DNA of 64,000 nucleotides from Paraescarpia echinospica (lineage: Eukaryota; Annelida; Polychaeta; Sabellida; Siboglinidae), in the NCBI GenBank assembly GCA_020002185.1, contig CM034541.1, positions 25,772,902 to 25,836,901 of the forward strand. Reading direction: 5' to 3'. Position 1 is the stretch's first letter. Each line of letters begins with the position of its first letter. Made by a program: the position numbers and the translations under genes. Below the pieces are notes generated by a model. The model ran no database searches. It was not told where the DNA came from and was given only the letters and a program-made list of their open reading frames with translations. This document shows positions 43,902 to 56,500 of this stretch, piece after piece.

Positions 43902-44106
43902 TATTCTTTTTACGCATTTTGCAGTCAATTTACTTTTTATTTTGTTCCGAACTTCTTCACATGGCTTCCACTAGATGGCGACACTGTATTCCTTCTGCAC
44001 AGGATAGCGGTGACGCCATCTAGTGGTAGTTGCCTGAAGAAGTTCGTTTAACACAAATGAAATGTTACAAAAAAGGCTTAATTGACTGCGAAATATGTAA
44101 AAAGAA
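43902..44106. mobile_element. Foldback/MITE-like inverted repeat (205 bp)
   Basis: The left arm begins ATTCTTTTTACGCATTTTGC and the right arm ends GCGAAATATGTAAAAAGAAT, its near reverse complement. Pairing continues inward through GCAGTCAATT, GAACTTCTTCA and CCACTAGATGGCG to a loop of about 33 bases (43981-44013). The whole would form a long imperfect hairpin. No target duplication is obvious. Confidence 0.75.
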
Positions 44107-44558
44107 TAAGTGTTAGATATGTCAGTTGTAATGGAGACAAGTCATTGTGGACTGAAGCACAATAACATAACTAATCTCCTGAATGAGAGAGCTTCATTCA
44201 CGTGATTACATCAAGAGCATTGATCTGATTCTGAGTAACATCAGAAACATATATGTCACCTTTGCCATATTTTTGTTGACATCGAATGACACTTTTCAAC
44301 TTATCACATCAACACTGCAATGTTTCATTTGACCGTTATAACTAAAACAGCAATACCCACCTGTCCCCTGTGAACACGTGAACTTGGTACCACATGTACA
44401 CCCCAATACATCTCAATCTCATCCTACAGAATTATTATTCATTCACATTTTATAAGAAAAAAAATTTGCCTATTAAGTTTGGAAATAAATACAACGGATG
44501 ATAATAAAACGTGTGTGACGTAAATTATGCATGGCGAAACACAACGCATGCTGTTGTA

Positions 44559-47500
44559 TCAGTAGACTTTCTGTTCAAGTTTGTTTGGTTCGAGTGGGTG
44601 AAACGAGATGTAGGGAATACCAAACAAGTCGTACTCATCACAAGGCCAGAACCTCAGTCTGGGATTGGCATCCGGGACTTCTTCTTTCGCGTCGAAATAC
44701 GCAAACAGGATGCAGCAGTGTGATGACGCCAGGAAGATGAGAATGTGCCAGAAGCAATGCATATAGGGAAAGTGGATCGCCTCCCAGAAGTGGCAGAACA
44801 TTCGGTCGCTCAACCACGATGCAAGTGCAATGATCCACATAACGCCGCAACGCACACCCATGTTATAGACCCGCGCAGAGCCGCATCTGCAAAGGAGCAT
44901 GGGATATATGTGGTATTTATTTAATCGCTGATAAAGATCGGGGTCCTTTTTTGGCAAGACACTGAGCTCACTAACTATTTCAATAATTAACACAGTGAAG
45001 TATATTTTTTTTTAAAGAGTTTTAACTAAATTCTCCAAAATCATTAAAATTGTACCATTAACTAATTGCAAATTGTGCAATGTGGTTGTCCAGGATCGGT
45101 GTTGTGGCAGGATCACTGTGGAGCTACGTTTATACAGCATGATATAGTAATTGTGATGAGTAGTTCAACTTTAGAACAGCAAGAATATAATAAATCAGGA
45201 AATCAACCATCTCATTGGTAAACAGCTTTTGTATTTTCTACTGTAACTCAAAATTCTGCATACTTCCAATTATTTGAAAGTCTGTGTTGAAGATGTAAGT
45301 ATAAAAAGATATTTACAAAAAGAAACAAAAAAGTACATTTTCTGTTGGAGGTAATTTTGAATTAATGTCTTACCACCACCAAGGGCACCTAGCAATTTGT
45401 AATATTTTATATACAAATTAGTATTAATATGTTACAAACAATGATGCAGATACTGAATAAATCATATTAACAAGAAATACAGCTCTAATTAGGAATGGTC
45501 TCTTAAGTTTACAAAATTCCCCAAAAAATCATGAGTTTAGTTTATGTCAAACCATCACCCCACCTATATATGGTATGCAATCCAAAATGGCTACTAACAT
45601 CAATTAGCATTAACATGTATCCCCTGCTAGATGGCTCCACTGTAACAATTTATTTCGACCATGATATGTGGTGACTACTGAACCCCCCATCAGTAATACA
45701 AAAAGTAGTTAGGGACTTAGCGAATAGTAATGTTATTATGTGACCACCGGTTACTGTTCTGCAGTAATCTCAGTGGCAGACTAAATACCTTTTCAGTTCA
45801 AGCACAAGAAGTGTCGTAGCAGGTATCCCAAGGATGAAGAGAACAATGCTGTTGATTGCTGGCGAGATGAGGGCGAGACAGGATGTGAGGACGGAAAGAC
45901 ATAACATGAAGGCCTGGAACCATTGCCTGGAACACAATCAGAGAGACACAACATGAAGGCCTGGAACCATTGTCTGAAACACAACCAGAGAGACACAACA
46001 TGAAGACCTGGAACCATTGTCTGAAACACAACCAGAGAGACACAACAGGAAGGCCTGGAACCATTGCCTGGAACACAATCAGAGAGACACAACATGAAGA
46101 CCTGGAACCACTGTCTGAAACACAACCAGACAGACACAACATGAAGGCCTGGAACCATTGTCTGAAACACAACCAGAGACACAACATGAAGGCCTGGAAC
46201 CATTGTCTGAAACACAACCAGAGAGACACAACATGCACGCCTGGAACCATTGCCTGGAACACATCCAGAGAGACACAACATGAAGGCTTGGAACCATTGC
46301 CTGGAACACAACCAGAGAGACACAACATGTATGCCTGGAAGCATTGCCTGGAATACAACCAGAGAGACACAACATGAAGGCCTGGAACCATTGTCTGAAA
46401 CAACCAGAGAGACACAACTTGAAGGCCTGGAACCATTGCCTGAAACACAACCAGACAGACACAACATGAAGGCCTGGAACCATTGCCTGAAACACAACCA
46501 GAGTGACACAACATGAAGGCATGGAACCATTGCCTGAAACACAACCTAAAACACAACATGAAAGCCTGGAACCATTGTTTGAAACACAACCAGAGACACA
46601 ACATGAAGGCCTGGAACCATCGCCTGAAACACAACCAGAGAGACACAACATGAAGGCCTGGAACCACTGTCTGAAACACAATCAGAGACACAACATCAAT
46701 GCCTGGAACCATTGTCTGAAACACAACCAGAGAGAAACAACATCAACGCCTGGAACACAATCAGAATGGCGTTCGAGTCTGACAATTACAAGTTAGATTC
46801 CAGATCCAACTCTCAGAAATGTCTTAGTACATTGAGCCTATAATGGTAACTAACTGGGTGTGTCTCTAATCTAGACTAGATAAGTAGATTCCAATGTTGT
46901 TATGGCCTTTCATATAAAATGAGACTGACATCTACATGCATTTATGAGGAAGGTTATATACTGATGGAGGGAAGGGTGGAAAAGAGAGGGAGGGGAAGAG
47001 AGGAGGGCGGAAGAGAGGGAGGGAACCTAGAAAGAAGAAGGGACGAGGGGTCAGAGAGGTGGAGTGAGTCTTGGTCTTCTTGGTCTTGGTTGAGTACTAG
47101 CCAACACTCCTTAGGAGTCATACGGTCAGGGTTGGGTGTGCATGCTAGGTTATTAGTCGTGTATTAATGCTTGTCTGAATTTCTGTGGCTCTGTAATGTT
47201 GACTATTGCATCTGGTAGGGAATTCCAATCTTTTATTGTTCGGGGGAAATAGGAAAATTTATAACAGTTCTTGCTGGTGTGGATAGTGTTGAATGCTTTG
47301 GTATTTAGATGCCGTGACAGGCGTTGTACAGGCTGGAGGAGGTTTTCAACAGGCAAGGTTAGGTGGCCATAAATGGCTTTGTGCAATATGGCGAGGCGTC
47401 TGTTTGTTCGTCTGTTTGTTAGTTGTTCTAGGTTTATTTTTGTTAACATTTGTGACACGCAACCAGTTTCTCGGGATGTATAGTCGTTAAGGCAGAAGCG

Positions 47501-50500
47501 AGCTGCCAGTCTTTGGACCATTTCTATTTTGTTGAAGAGGACTTGGGTGTGGGGGTCCCACACGGATGCTGAATATTCTAGGAGTGGTCGGACAAGGGTT
47601 GTGTAGGCACTTGTTTTAATGTTTTGGGGGCACGAGTAGAGGTTGCGTCTGATAAATGCTAGGGTACGGTTTGCTGAGGCTGTAATCTGATGGATGTGTT
47701 TGTTCCAGGTGAGATCTTTGGTGATACATACTCCTAGATAGGGATGACTGTCGGTTTCCTGTAGTGTTGCGTTTCCTAGAGTATAATTAAAATGTTTTAC
47801 GTTTCTTGCATGGGTTAGTCTCATCACAAAGCATTTTTGGGGTTAATGTGCATCTGCCAGTCGTGTTCCCATTTTGCTAACTCATTTAGGTCTTTCTGTA
47901 GTTCTTGTGAGTCGGACTGATTATTGATTTCTTTATAGAGGACACAGTCATCTGCAAAAAGACGGACTGTGGAGCGGATCTTGTCAGGTAAGTCATTGAT
48001 GTATATCAGGAAGAGAAGCGGTCCCAATACCGTGCCTTGCGGTACACCTGATGTAACATTTGTCCAGGTGGAATGTTCTCCACCGACCACCACTCTCTGT
48101 TCACGGCACTTGAGAAAGTTAGAGATCCAGGCGTGTGTTTTGTTGTGGATGCCATATCTCTTTAATTTATTTAGGAGCCGGTTGTGGGGAACGGTGTCGA
48201 ATGCTTTTGAGAAGTCCATTATTATCATGTCCACTTGGGATTTATTATTTAGGGATTTCGCTAGGTCGTGTGTGGTGAGTATTAATTGGGTTTCTATGGA
48301 GTGTTTACTGCGGAAGCCATGTTGTCTGTCGGATAAGACTGTGTATTGATCAAAATGGTCCATTATGTTAGAGTAGATAATGTGTTTGAGGAGTTTGCAA
48401 CATATTGAAGTTAGGGAGATGGGACGGTAATTTGACGGAAGGGACCGGTCTCCCTTCTTGAAGATTGGAGTGATGTTGGCACGTAACCATGAGTGCGGAA
48501 GTTCTCCTGTGATAATTGATTTTTGGAAGATTACTCTGAGAGCTGGAGCTAATTCATTTGCAGCAAGTTGTAAGATTCTGGCTGGCACGTCATCAGGTCC
48601 TGTTGATTTGTTTGTTTTTAAGTCATTAAGTAATTTGGTGACCCCTTTTGTTGTGATGGTGATGTCAGTCATAGCTGGTATGTTTGAATATGGTTCTTGT
48701 GGTAGGTTGGTGTTTTCATTTGTAAAAACTGACTTAAATTGGTTATTGAGGATTTCGGCTTTAAGTCTGTTATCTGATTCTACCCTGTTGTCTTTCATTA
48801 AGGTTGGTATTCCAACTATATCAACTTTAAGGCTTTTTATATATGACCAGAATCGTTTTGGTGAATCGGAACAAATGGATGATATATATTTTCTGTGAGC
48901 ATTTCTTGTCTCTCTGTGTGTGGTTTTACGTGCCTTACAAAAATTTTCATAGCTGGCTTGATTTCCAAGTAGTTTGTGAGTGTTGAAAGCCCTTTGTTTA
49001 CGCTTGATTCGTTTATTTATCCAGGGTGTTTGGTTACGCTTTGATATTATTTTTGTTGGTATGTGAATGTTCATTTTTGAGACAAGTACAGTTTGGAACT
49101 CTGTATACATTTCATCAACTGTGTTCTTGGATGTATCCCTTGATACAAACTCATTGCTCCATTTGAGCAGGTCTTCATTCAGAGCCTGCATGTTAGCTTT
49201 GTGGAACATGTATATTTTGTGTGGTTTTTGCTTGATGACCCTAGGCTTACAGCTGTTTATGATTACTGGGATGCCGTCGTGATCGCTTATTCCTGGTACT
49301 ACTGTAGATCTTTCAACAAGGGCGGGGGTTAGTTGTGAAGAACAAGTCCAAAGTGTTGTTTATTCTGGTGGGTTTGCGTACAACTTGTTCGAGTCCAAAG
49401 TCATTAGCAATTTCTACTAGCATCTTGGATAGACCGGGAGCAGCTCCGCCTGGCTTTGCACTGAGTAGGTCCCAATCTATGTCGGGAAGGTTAAAGTCTC
49501 CGCCTAGCCATATATGTTCTTTGTTTGAGCGTTTAATTTTGTTAATGGATTCTCGTAGTTCATGCATGTATTCGTTTGTGTTACCAAATTGGGGTGATCT
49601 GTAGAATGCTCCTATTGTGATATCTTTCGATCCTTGTATTTTGATGGTGACCCAGATAATTTCACATTTGCTATCGAGGTCTGTTCTGTGTGTTCCTATG
49701 AGGTCAGTCTTTAGTGCTATTAGGACTCCTCCTTTATCAAAGGAGTTATCAAAGTCTCTGTCTTTTCGGATGATTGAATAATTGGAGGGGAACAGCTCAC
49801 TGCTGTCAAATGAGCTGTCTAGGTGTGTTTCAGTGCCTATAATTATGTCAGGGTTGTAATTTTCAATGCACACGGCAAGGTCCGAAACTTTGTTCCTGAT
49901 ACTACAGAAGTTTATTATCATGGTTTTCAGGGATTGTCTCTTAGTAGGTGTTTCCTGAGTGTTTTTCTTAGTTCTACTTGTTTTACATGGTCTAGTACTA
50001 TTCGAGTTACTGCTTGTGTTATTATTCCTTTGTTTGTATGGAGAAGAAGTGGCTAGAGGTGGGCTTAGCGGTTCACTGCAATCAGGTGTGGACATGTCCG
50101 ACAAGATAGAGAAGCTGTTTGTTAGCTCTATGGTTGAGTTTGAAAAAAGTGAACTTGTGAAATTAGGAATGCCATACTGGCAGCAAATCCATGAGACTTG
50201 GCTGTTTTGAAGGGCGTTATATGCAAATGTCGACATTCTCATGCAATCTACATGGTACCATGAATTGCAATGATCACAGCATGTCGCTCGCTGGTCCCAT
50301 CTTGCTGCTTTTTTGCAGATGGCACAAGGGAATTTGGGCTTGTATGGACCTGGGTTTGGGTTAAGGTCACCTTGCATAAGGATTAAGATGGCAAAGCATG
50401 TTGGATGTTTTTGGTTTAAGGATGCTACCTTGTAAAAGATTTTTGATTTCCATCCTGTTGTGGTGTTTGTGGATGCTGGGAAATACTTGTAATCAAAGTC

Positions 50501-53500
50501 TGGGGACATAAGTAGAGATAGTTGAGGATTGGCAATTCTAGTCAAGCTTTCACCATGGTTTTCCCAGTTCTTCTGTTCTATCCTAAGTGTTAGTCCACAT
50601 AGTAGTAGTATACAGATGGCACAACAGTTCATCTTGGATTTGAGCGTGGTAATCACAATATGTATAAAATCTCAATATTAAAATGTAAAATCACAGTAAT
50701 TATATAGTCACAGTCGATATAGTCATAGTAATCGTCAATGTAAAATTTGTTGTAAAATGTTACTTAAAAATCAAGTTGGTAAAGAACATAAAAGTAATAA
50801 AAATAACAGTTGCTCTTATAAAAGTGTTTTTTTTTTTTTTTAATTACTGTTTATTTATTTAATTATTTTATTTTGTTATTAGGCTGCAGTATTTTTAAAT
50901 CTAACTGGCTAAAGGAGAGCGTGTTATTTTGTTACAAGACGCTTTGTGCAGTGCAGTTGAAATGTAGTTCTTCGACTTGGTTGGGGGCCCCAGGGCGATA
51001 CTGGATAAAGAGCGTCTTGGTGAAAGGCCTGTTAGTAGACAGTTTATTGTATATTGTGTTTACTGTTGGATTTTAATTGGTTACTGACAGCCTGTAACTG
51101 ACAGCCTATAATTCGTACTTTTAGTTTGTGTAAATAAGAATGATTTATGGTAATGCCAATGGGTAATGCACGTTAAGTCTAAGAGAATGTACTGTATGTT
51201 GGGTTGTTTTGGGGTTGTTTTGGTTCCGCGTGCTTTATGTATGCTGTTTACCAGATCGCCATCTTGTTTGAAACTTTTAGGCTGGTTGTTACGCAAATTT
51301 AATTTTGGAAAATGTGACTTTGGGACGATTGATTGCAAATGTTGTCTTATAAGTGTAATGTAGTGGTGATACTTTTACACATCTGTAAGTTTGTATTAAT
51401 AAAAGTGTTCAAAATGTGTGTTATGATCGATAAACGAAGCAGTAAGCAAAGGATACTACGACACCTGACGCATGCGCACTCATCCGTAAGGTGATGAAAG
51501 GGAGAGGGATGAATGGGAGGAAAGAGGGAGGGAGAGACTGGGAACCTGAGAAGAGAGGGGAAAGAATGAGATGGGGAAGTGGCAGTGGGGAAACCCAGAG
51601 AAGATGGGAGGGAGACGACAGGGAGACAGGTAAGAGAAGGGTGGAAGTGGGGGTGTCTTATTATCAGATAGTATTGTGATAATATCATAGTTACCTGCTC
51701 CTGTGGAACATCGCAGACATGTACCTCTTTGGGTACCAGAGTCCGAGAGCGGCCATGAATACCCAAATGATGGCTATCTCATCGAGCAGCTGTCCCACAA
51801 GGCTCAGAGTGCTGTGGAAGTAAACAGACCCGAGACCAACGACCACCAGAAGTGCCCATACAACGTTGACTCCTCGGTTCACCCGACGGGCGTACGGGCG
51901 GAAGAGGTAGACGAGAACAGGGGGTATGATGAAGAACAGGGCATTGCTGAGCTGGAATGGGACAGAAAGAACATCGCGTTAGATTCCAAACTGCAGATTA
52001 GTTTACACAGGAATATGTTTTTAAGACTTGGGTTAAATGATGTTTGTGACAGTCTCATGTGCACAGTCACATTTGAAGGAATACAGATTGTGAATTTTTT
52101 CCTATTTACGGTGCACAAACTCACTGCTAGCTCGATTAGTATGATTACAGTTATATTTTGTCAATACCTTCTAATTTCTATGTACACTATACTTGCAGTA
52201 TCTTCACCACATTGTTGATGTCAATTTAAACAGAAGGTGAACTGATGACATACCATTGTAATGATTAAAATTAGATGTTTAATGAATAGTGGCTTGTTTC
52301 ATGGTTAGGTCAGAAAGTGTAAATAGCATCACCCCTCATTTAAGCTTGTCTGCAAGCAGTCTTTGTTGCTTCAACTCCGTCCTTTCTTATATTTATTTTT
52401 GTCACTGAACACTTAGTTTTTTACAAGAATACTTGAATACAGTTTTGGCCCAGATTGTTGGTCATTTAACATTTTAAGTATATATATATATTATGCAAGG
52501 CCAATCCATGGGTACCTTCTGAGTAGGTACAATGATATAAGTTTATATAACTGATATTAAATACTAATTAGAAAGGGCAAATGGGGTGCCACTTCTGTTT
52601 TTGTTTAATTTAGCGTGTGCACTAGGATCTTGCCCAAGCTAAAGGTCTATGTCCGTCTCTTCTCACGTGATCAAGAAGTTCTATGTTGCAAACAGGTGTC
52701 CAGATATAATAAGCCAAACTGTGTAGTTACTCTTCATTTACCGTCATGAGAATGGATACAGTGTTCCATGAAGTACCCAAGGTGACTGTGATGCTGTGAC
52801 ATCTGCAGAACTGAATCCAGATTGTGACATCTGGGGAATCAGACGAATTTGAATTCGACATTGATTTTCCCGCCAAACAGTAAATAGACACTCGACACTA
52901 CAGGTGACCTGAGGGTAACCTGTGTGGACATTGTTTGGTTAAACGTGAACTACCGTCAACTTTTGCCGCCGAAATAGTCACGTTCAAGCAGTTGTGTGCA
53001 CCCAGATGGAGAGGTGCAACTTTTGACTTGTCACGCAGTCAGATTGACAGGTCAACTAATGGATAAATGACAAAAGTGGTTTATTGGGGAAATTGCTGGA
53101 CGATATCGAGCAATGAGGATCGGCTTTGCACCTCGAGGACACAGACATAAAAGCCGGTGTTAACGACACGCTGGCAAAGCAGCAAGGTATCTTCGAAAAG
53201 ATGATGGAGACCCAACAGAAATCGTTCCAAGCCTGCTTCCAGTCATTTATGGAGGCGTCCAACAAGTGTTTCGACGAACGTAAAGTAAAGATAAGTTTTT
53301 ATATAGCACAGTATCCAATCCTTAGGATTGCTCAAAGCGCTTTACACTTTACTCCCTGGCAGACCTGTTCATTCGAACACCATCTCGACTTCTCTGGGAA
53401 GCATCCAGCCACGCTGCAATTAATGCGTGAAGACAATTCGTACACAAATATCCACCACTGTCTACAGCCAGGTACTCTTCATAGAGCTGAGTGAACAGGA

Positions 53501-56500
53501 GCAACATATAGTGATTGAACTTGCCCAAGGTTTGACACCGCCGCACAGGATTCGAACCCAGGTTCTCTCGGTTGAGAGTCCAAAGCTCTAGCCACTGCAC
53601 CACACACGAAATGTAATGTAATGGATATCTAATTTATTAATTGTAAATATATTGTACAGTAATATATTGTAATTATATATGTCAAAACAGATTGTGATCT
53701 GTCTGGATAAATACAATTTAGAAACATCGCTGTATATAATGACCATATTTTCATTTTTGTGGCGAATAAATAATTACTAAAAAAAAAAAAAATATATTTA
53801 CAAACAGTGCATCATAGTATACTAAATGATTTGGTTTATATTACTTTGTGAAAACATCAACAAAAAAGTGTAAAGAAAATCAATAGTTTGCATGCTGTTA
53901 GGATTGAACCGGCGTCGCCTGATTGTAAAGCAGATGCAAAGGAACCAACGCGTTTATCAACTGAGCTATCAAGGCCGACAGAAATTCGCTGACTGATTTC
54001 AGTTGTTATGATAAATTGTACAACTCCTCCTTCATACATCGATATTCTAGTGATATTATGATATTTTACACGTTACTTTCTGTAGCTGGATACGATATAT
54101 GTTTGCTATGTATGTATATTGGTGTACATTATCTCCCATTGGTTGCATTAGATATAATTATTCTGAAAACGAGCCCAGGGCCAAGCTCGGCAAAACCTAG
54201 TCGACTTGTAGGCTCATTCGCATTCATTGTTTTTAATAAAATTGAATTCATGTGGAACCGTAAGATAACTGCTTGTTCCGCTATGATGACTAGTGTTTGT
54301 ATTACATCGGATTATTGCATAACAACTCATTCTGACGCTCGTTTCGACCCCAACATTATCCATGTAAACATGCTCTGAATGCATAGAAAGGGTCGGCCTG
54401 CTGTGAGTGTGAGTCATGTGTGACGTTAAGATACCACGTGATCGCCTAGCTCATTAAATTTTTATTTTCCGCGGGAATCGCTACAAAGACGGGTTTAAAA
54501 TCGAATTTATGCTACAAATGTATTTTTCTGTATTTTTTTAATGTTCTCGTATGTTACATGCAATATTAAACTTTCTGTACACATGGAAAATGATTTTAGC
54601 TAATGCCTTGTTTTTATTTCCTTTAATAATGTGTCATAAGAAGAATGTTCTATATATAGAACATTTCTCAGGGATAGAACTGAAACTGCGGAATCTCTAT
54701 ATAAAACATATAAAAATAAATAAACTACTATCTTAAGATTGGCGGAAAAAGCATACTACAGTACTCGGTTGTCAGAAAACAAGGTAACACTAAAGAAACA
54801 TGGGCGATATTGAATGTTTTATGTAAACAACACCAGTCGGTAAACTTTCTAACACATGTGGTATGTGGCAATAGAGACATTACCAACAAAGCAGAAATGG
54901 CAAATGAGTTTAATATGTTTATTACAAATGTTGGTCCTTGGAGGTAGTATTGACCAAAGTTTATTCCTCAAACCTGTCGATGAGGAGGAAGTTATAACTA
55001 CAGTGAAAGCGTGTACAAAAAAAGAAATCTTCAGACTTTAAAGACATTGTCATGAAGGTCATTCATGTAATAAACAAACCACTCACTCTGTGTTTTCTCA
55101 ACACATATGAAAATTACTAAAGTTATACCCATCTTTAAAAGTGGTATGAAAACCGACATTACAAATTATAAGCCAATTTCTCTATTGTCCACCAGATGTA
55201 GACATTAATCTGTGTGTAAATACGAAACAAATAACTAGAGAACATGTAACCAAATTTCTGGGAGTATGTATTGATGATCAGCTAAACTGGAAACATCACA
55301 TCAATACGGTTAAAACAAAACTGTCGACAGTAGCAGCAGTCATTCACAAAGTAAGTTGTTTAATTAATCAGGGTGGAATGTACATATTGTACTGTTCCAT
55401 GCCATTTTGCCATATATATTAGCTATGCAGCGAAATATGGGGTAACACCTACGTCTCAAACATCAGGTGTATTACAGTGCTGCAGAAACTAGTGCTTCAT
55501 GTGATCTGTGGCGTAAAGCGTTTGGAGCATACGAGCATTCTATTTAAGCAACTGTGTACTTTGACATTTGTATCTAGAGTTAGTCAAATTTAAGACAGCG
55601 ATTATATTGTATAAGGCACATCACAATAAAATACCAAATAGTTTGCAAACAATGTTTAAATGAAATCATCGTGTGCGTACCACACAAAAATCAATGTGTA
55701 TTTCTGTTTGTGGAGTAAAACTGTGGAATACCCTACATGAAAGCATCACCGGCAGTAGAAGCATAAAAGCTTTTAAAAAACTATAAGTCCCATCTTCTAT
55801 CTATGTACTAGATCTAAGAAAAACATCCAAATCATTCTAATAAGATACATAGTCTAGGCACTGTATATTGCATTATTTGTAAAATTGAAATATTTTGTAA
55901 TATAATACACGTATTAGTACAATAAGTAACTATACTGGTTGGGGGTGAACCATACATAAGTATTACACTTCTGTTCACCCCCTTTCCACCAACACTTGAG
56001 TATTTTTTTCACATGCTGAATTTTTTTTATTTTGGAATAACGGGATGTACAATTATTTTATAATGTTGTTGGAAATAAATTACTTACTTACTTACTCATG
56101 AGAATGGGCATGGCTATGTTTTAACGGATTCAACAAAACTGACAACATATCCAAACAATCACCTTAAGTTAAGGCAGCCTTAATTACCTAGGCTATGCCA
56201 ATGCCAATGTCAATGACATAGCCTATGCCTATGGCTATGCCTAAAGTTAAGGCTAGCCTACTTAAAAGCCTCCAAGTTAAACTGAAGTGTTTAACTTTAA
56301 AATATTCTTCCTGTTTACTGAAATTGTCACGAGTCTGTCACCGTGGATTACCCGTTACGGCGTTAGCATTGGCCATTCATTGCTACTCGATTCATTGTGA
56401 CTCGTGAGTCGTGACATTGCCAGTTGACTCTGTCATGTGGATTGTGTAGCTGTAGAGCTCTGTGTCATGCCGATACATAGGCCCGGGCCCTACTCCTAGC

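Noticed and set aside
45793..46796. Frames of 200-308 codons across the 47-bp array, and the idea of a CRISPR array
   Set aside because: Overlapping open frames arise from the repeat itself. Units abut directly without unique spacers, so it is not a CRISPR array, and this is an animal genome.
53885..53985. A tRNA gene on the minus strand
   Set aside because: No pairing acceptor or T stem; better explained as a SINE fragment.
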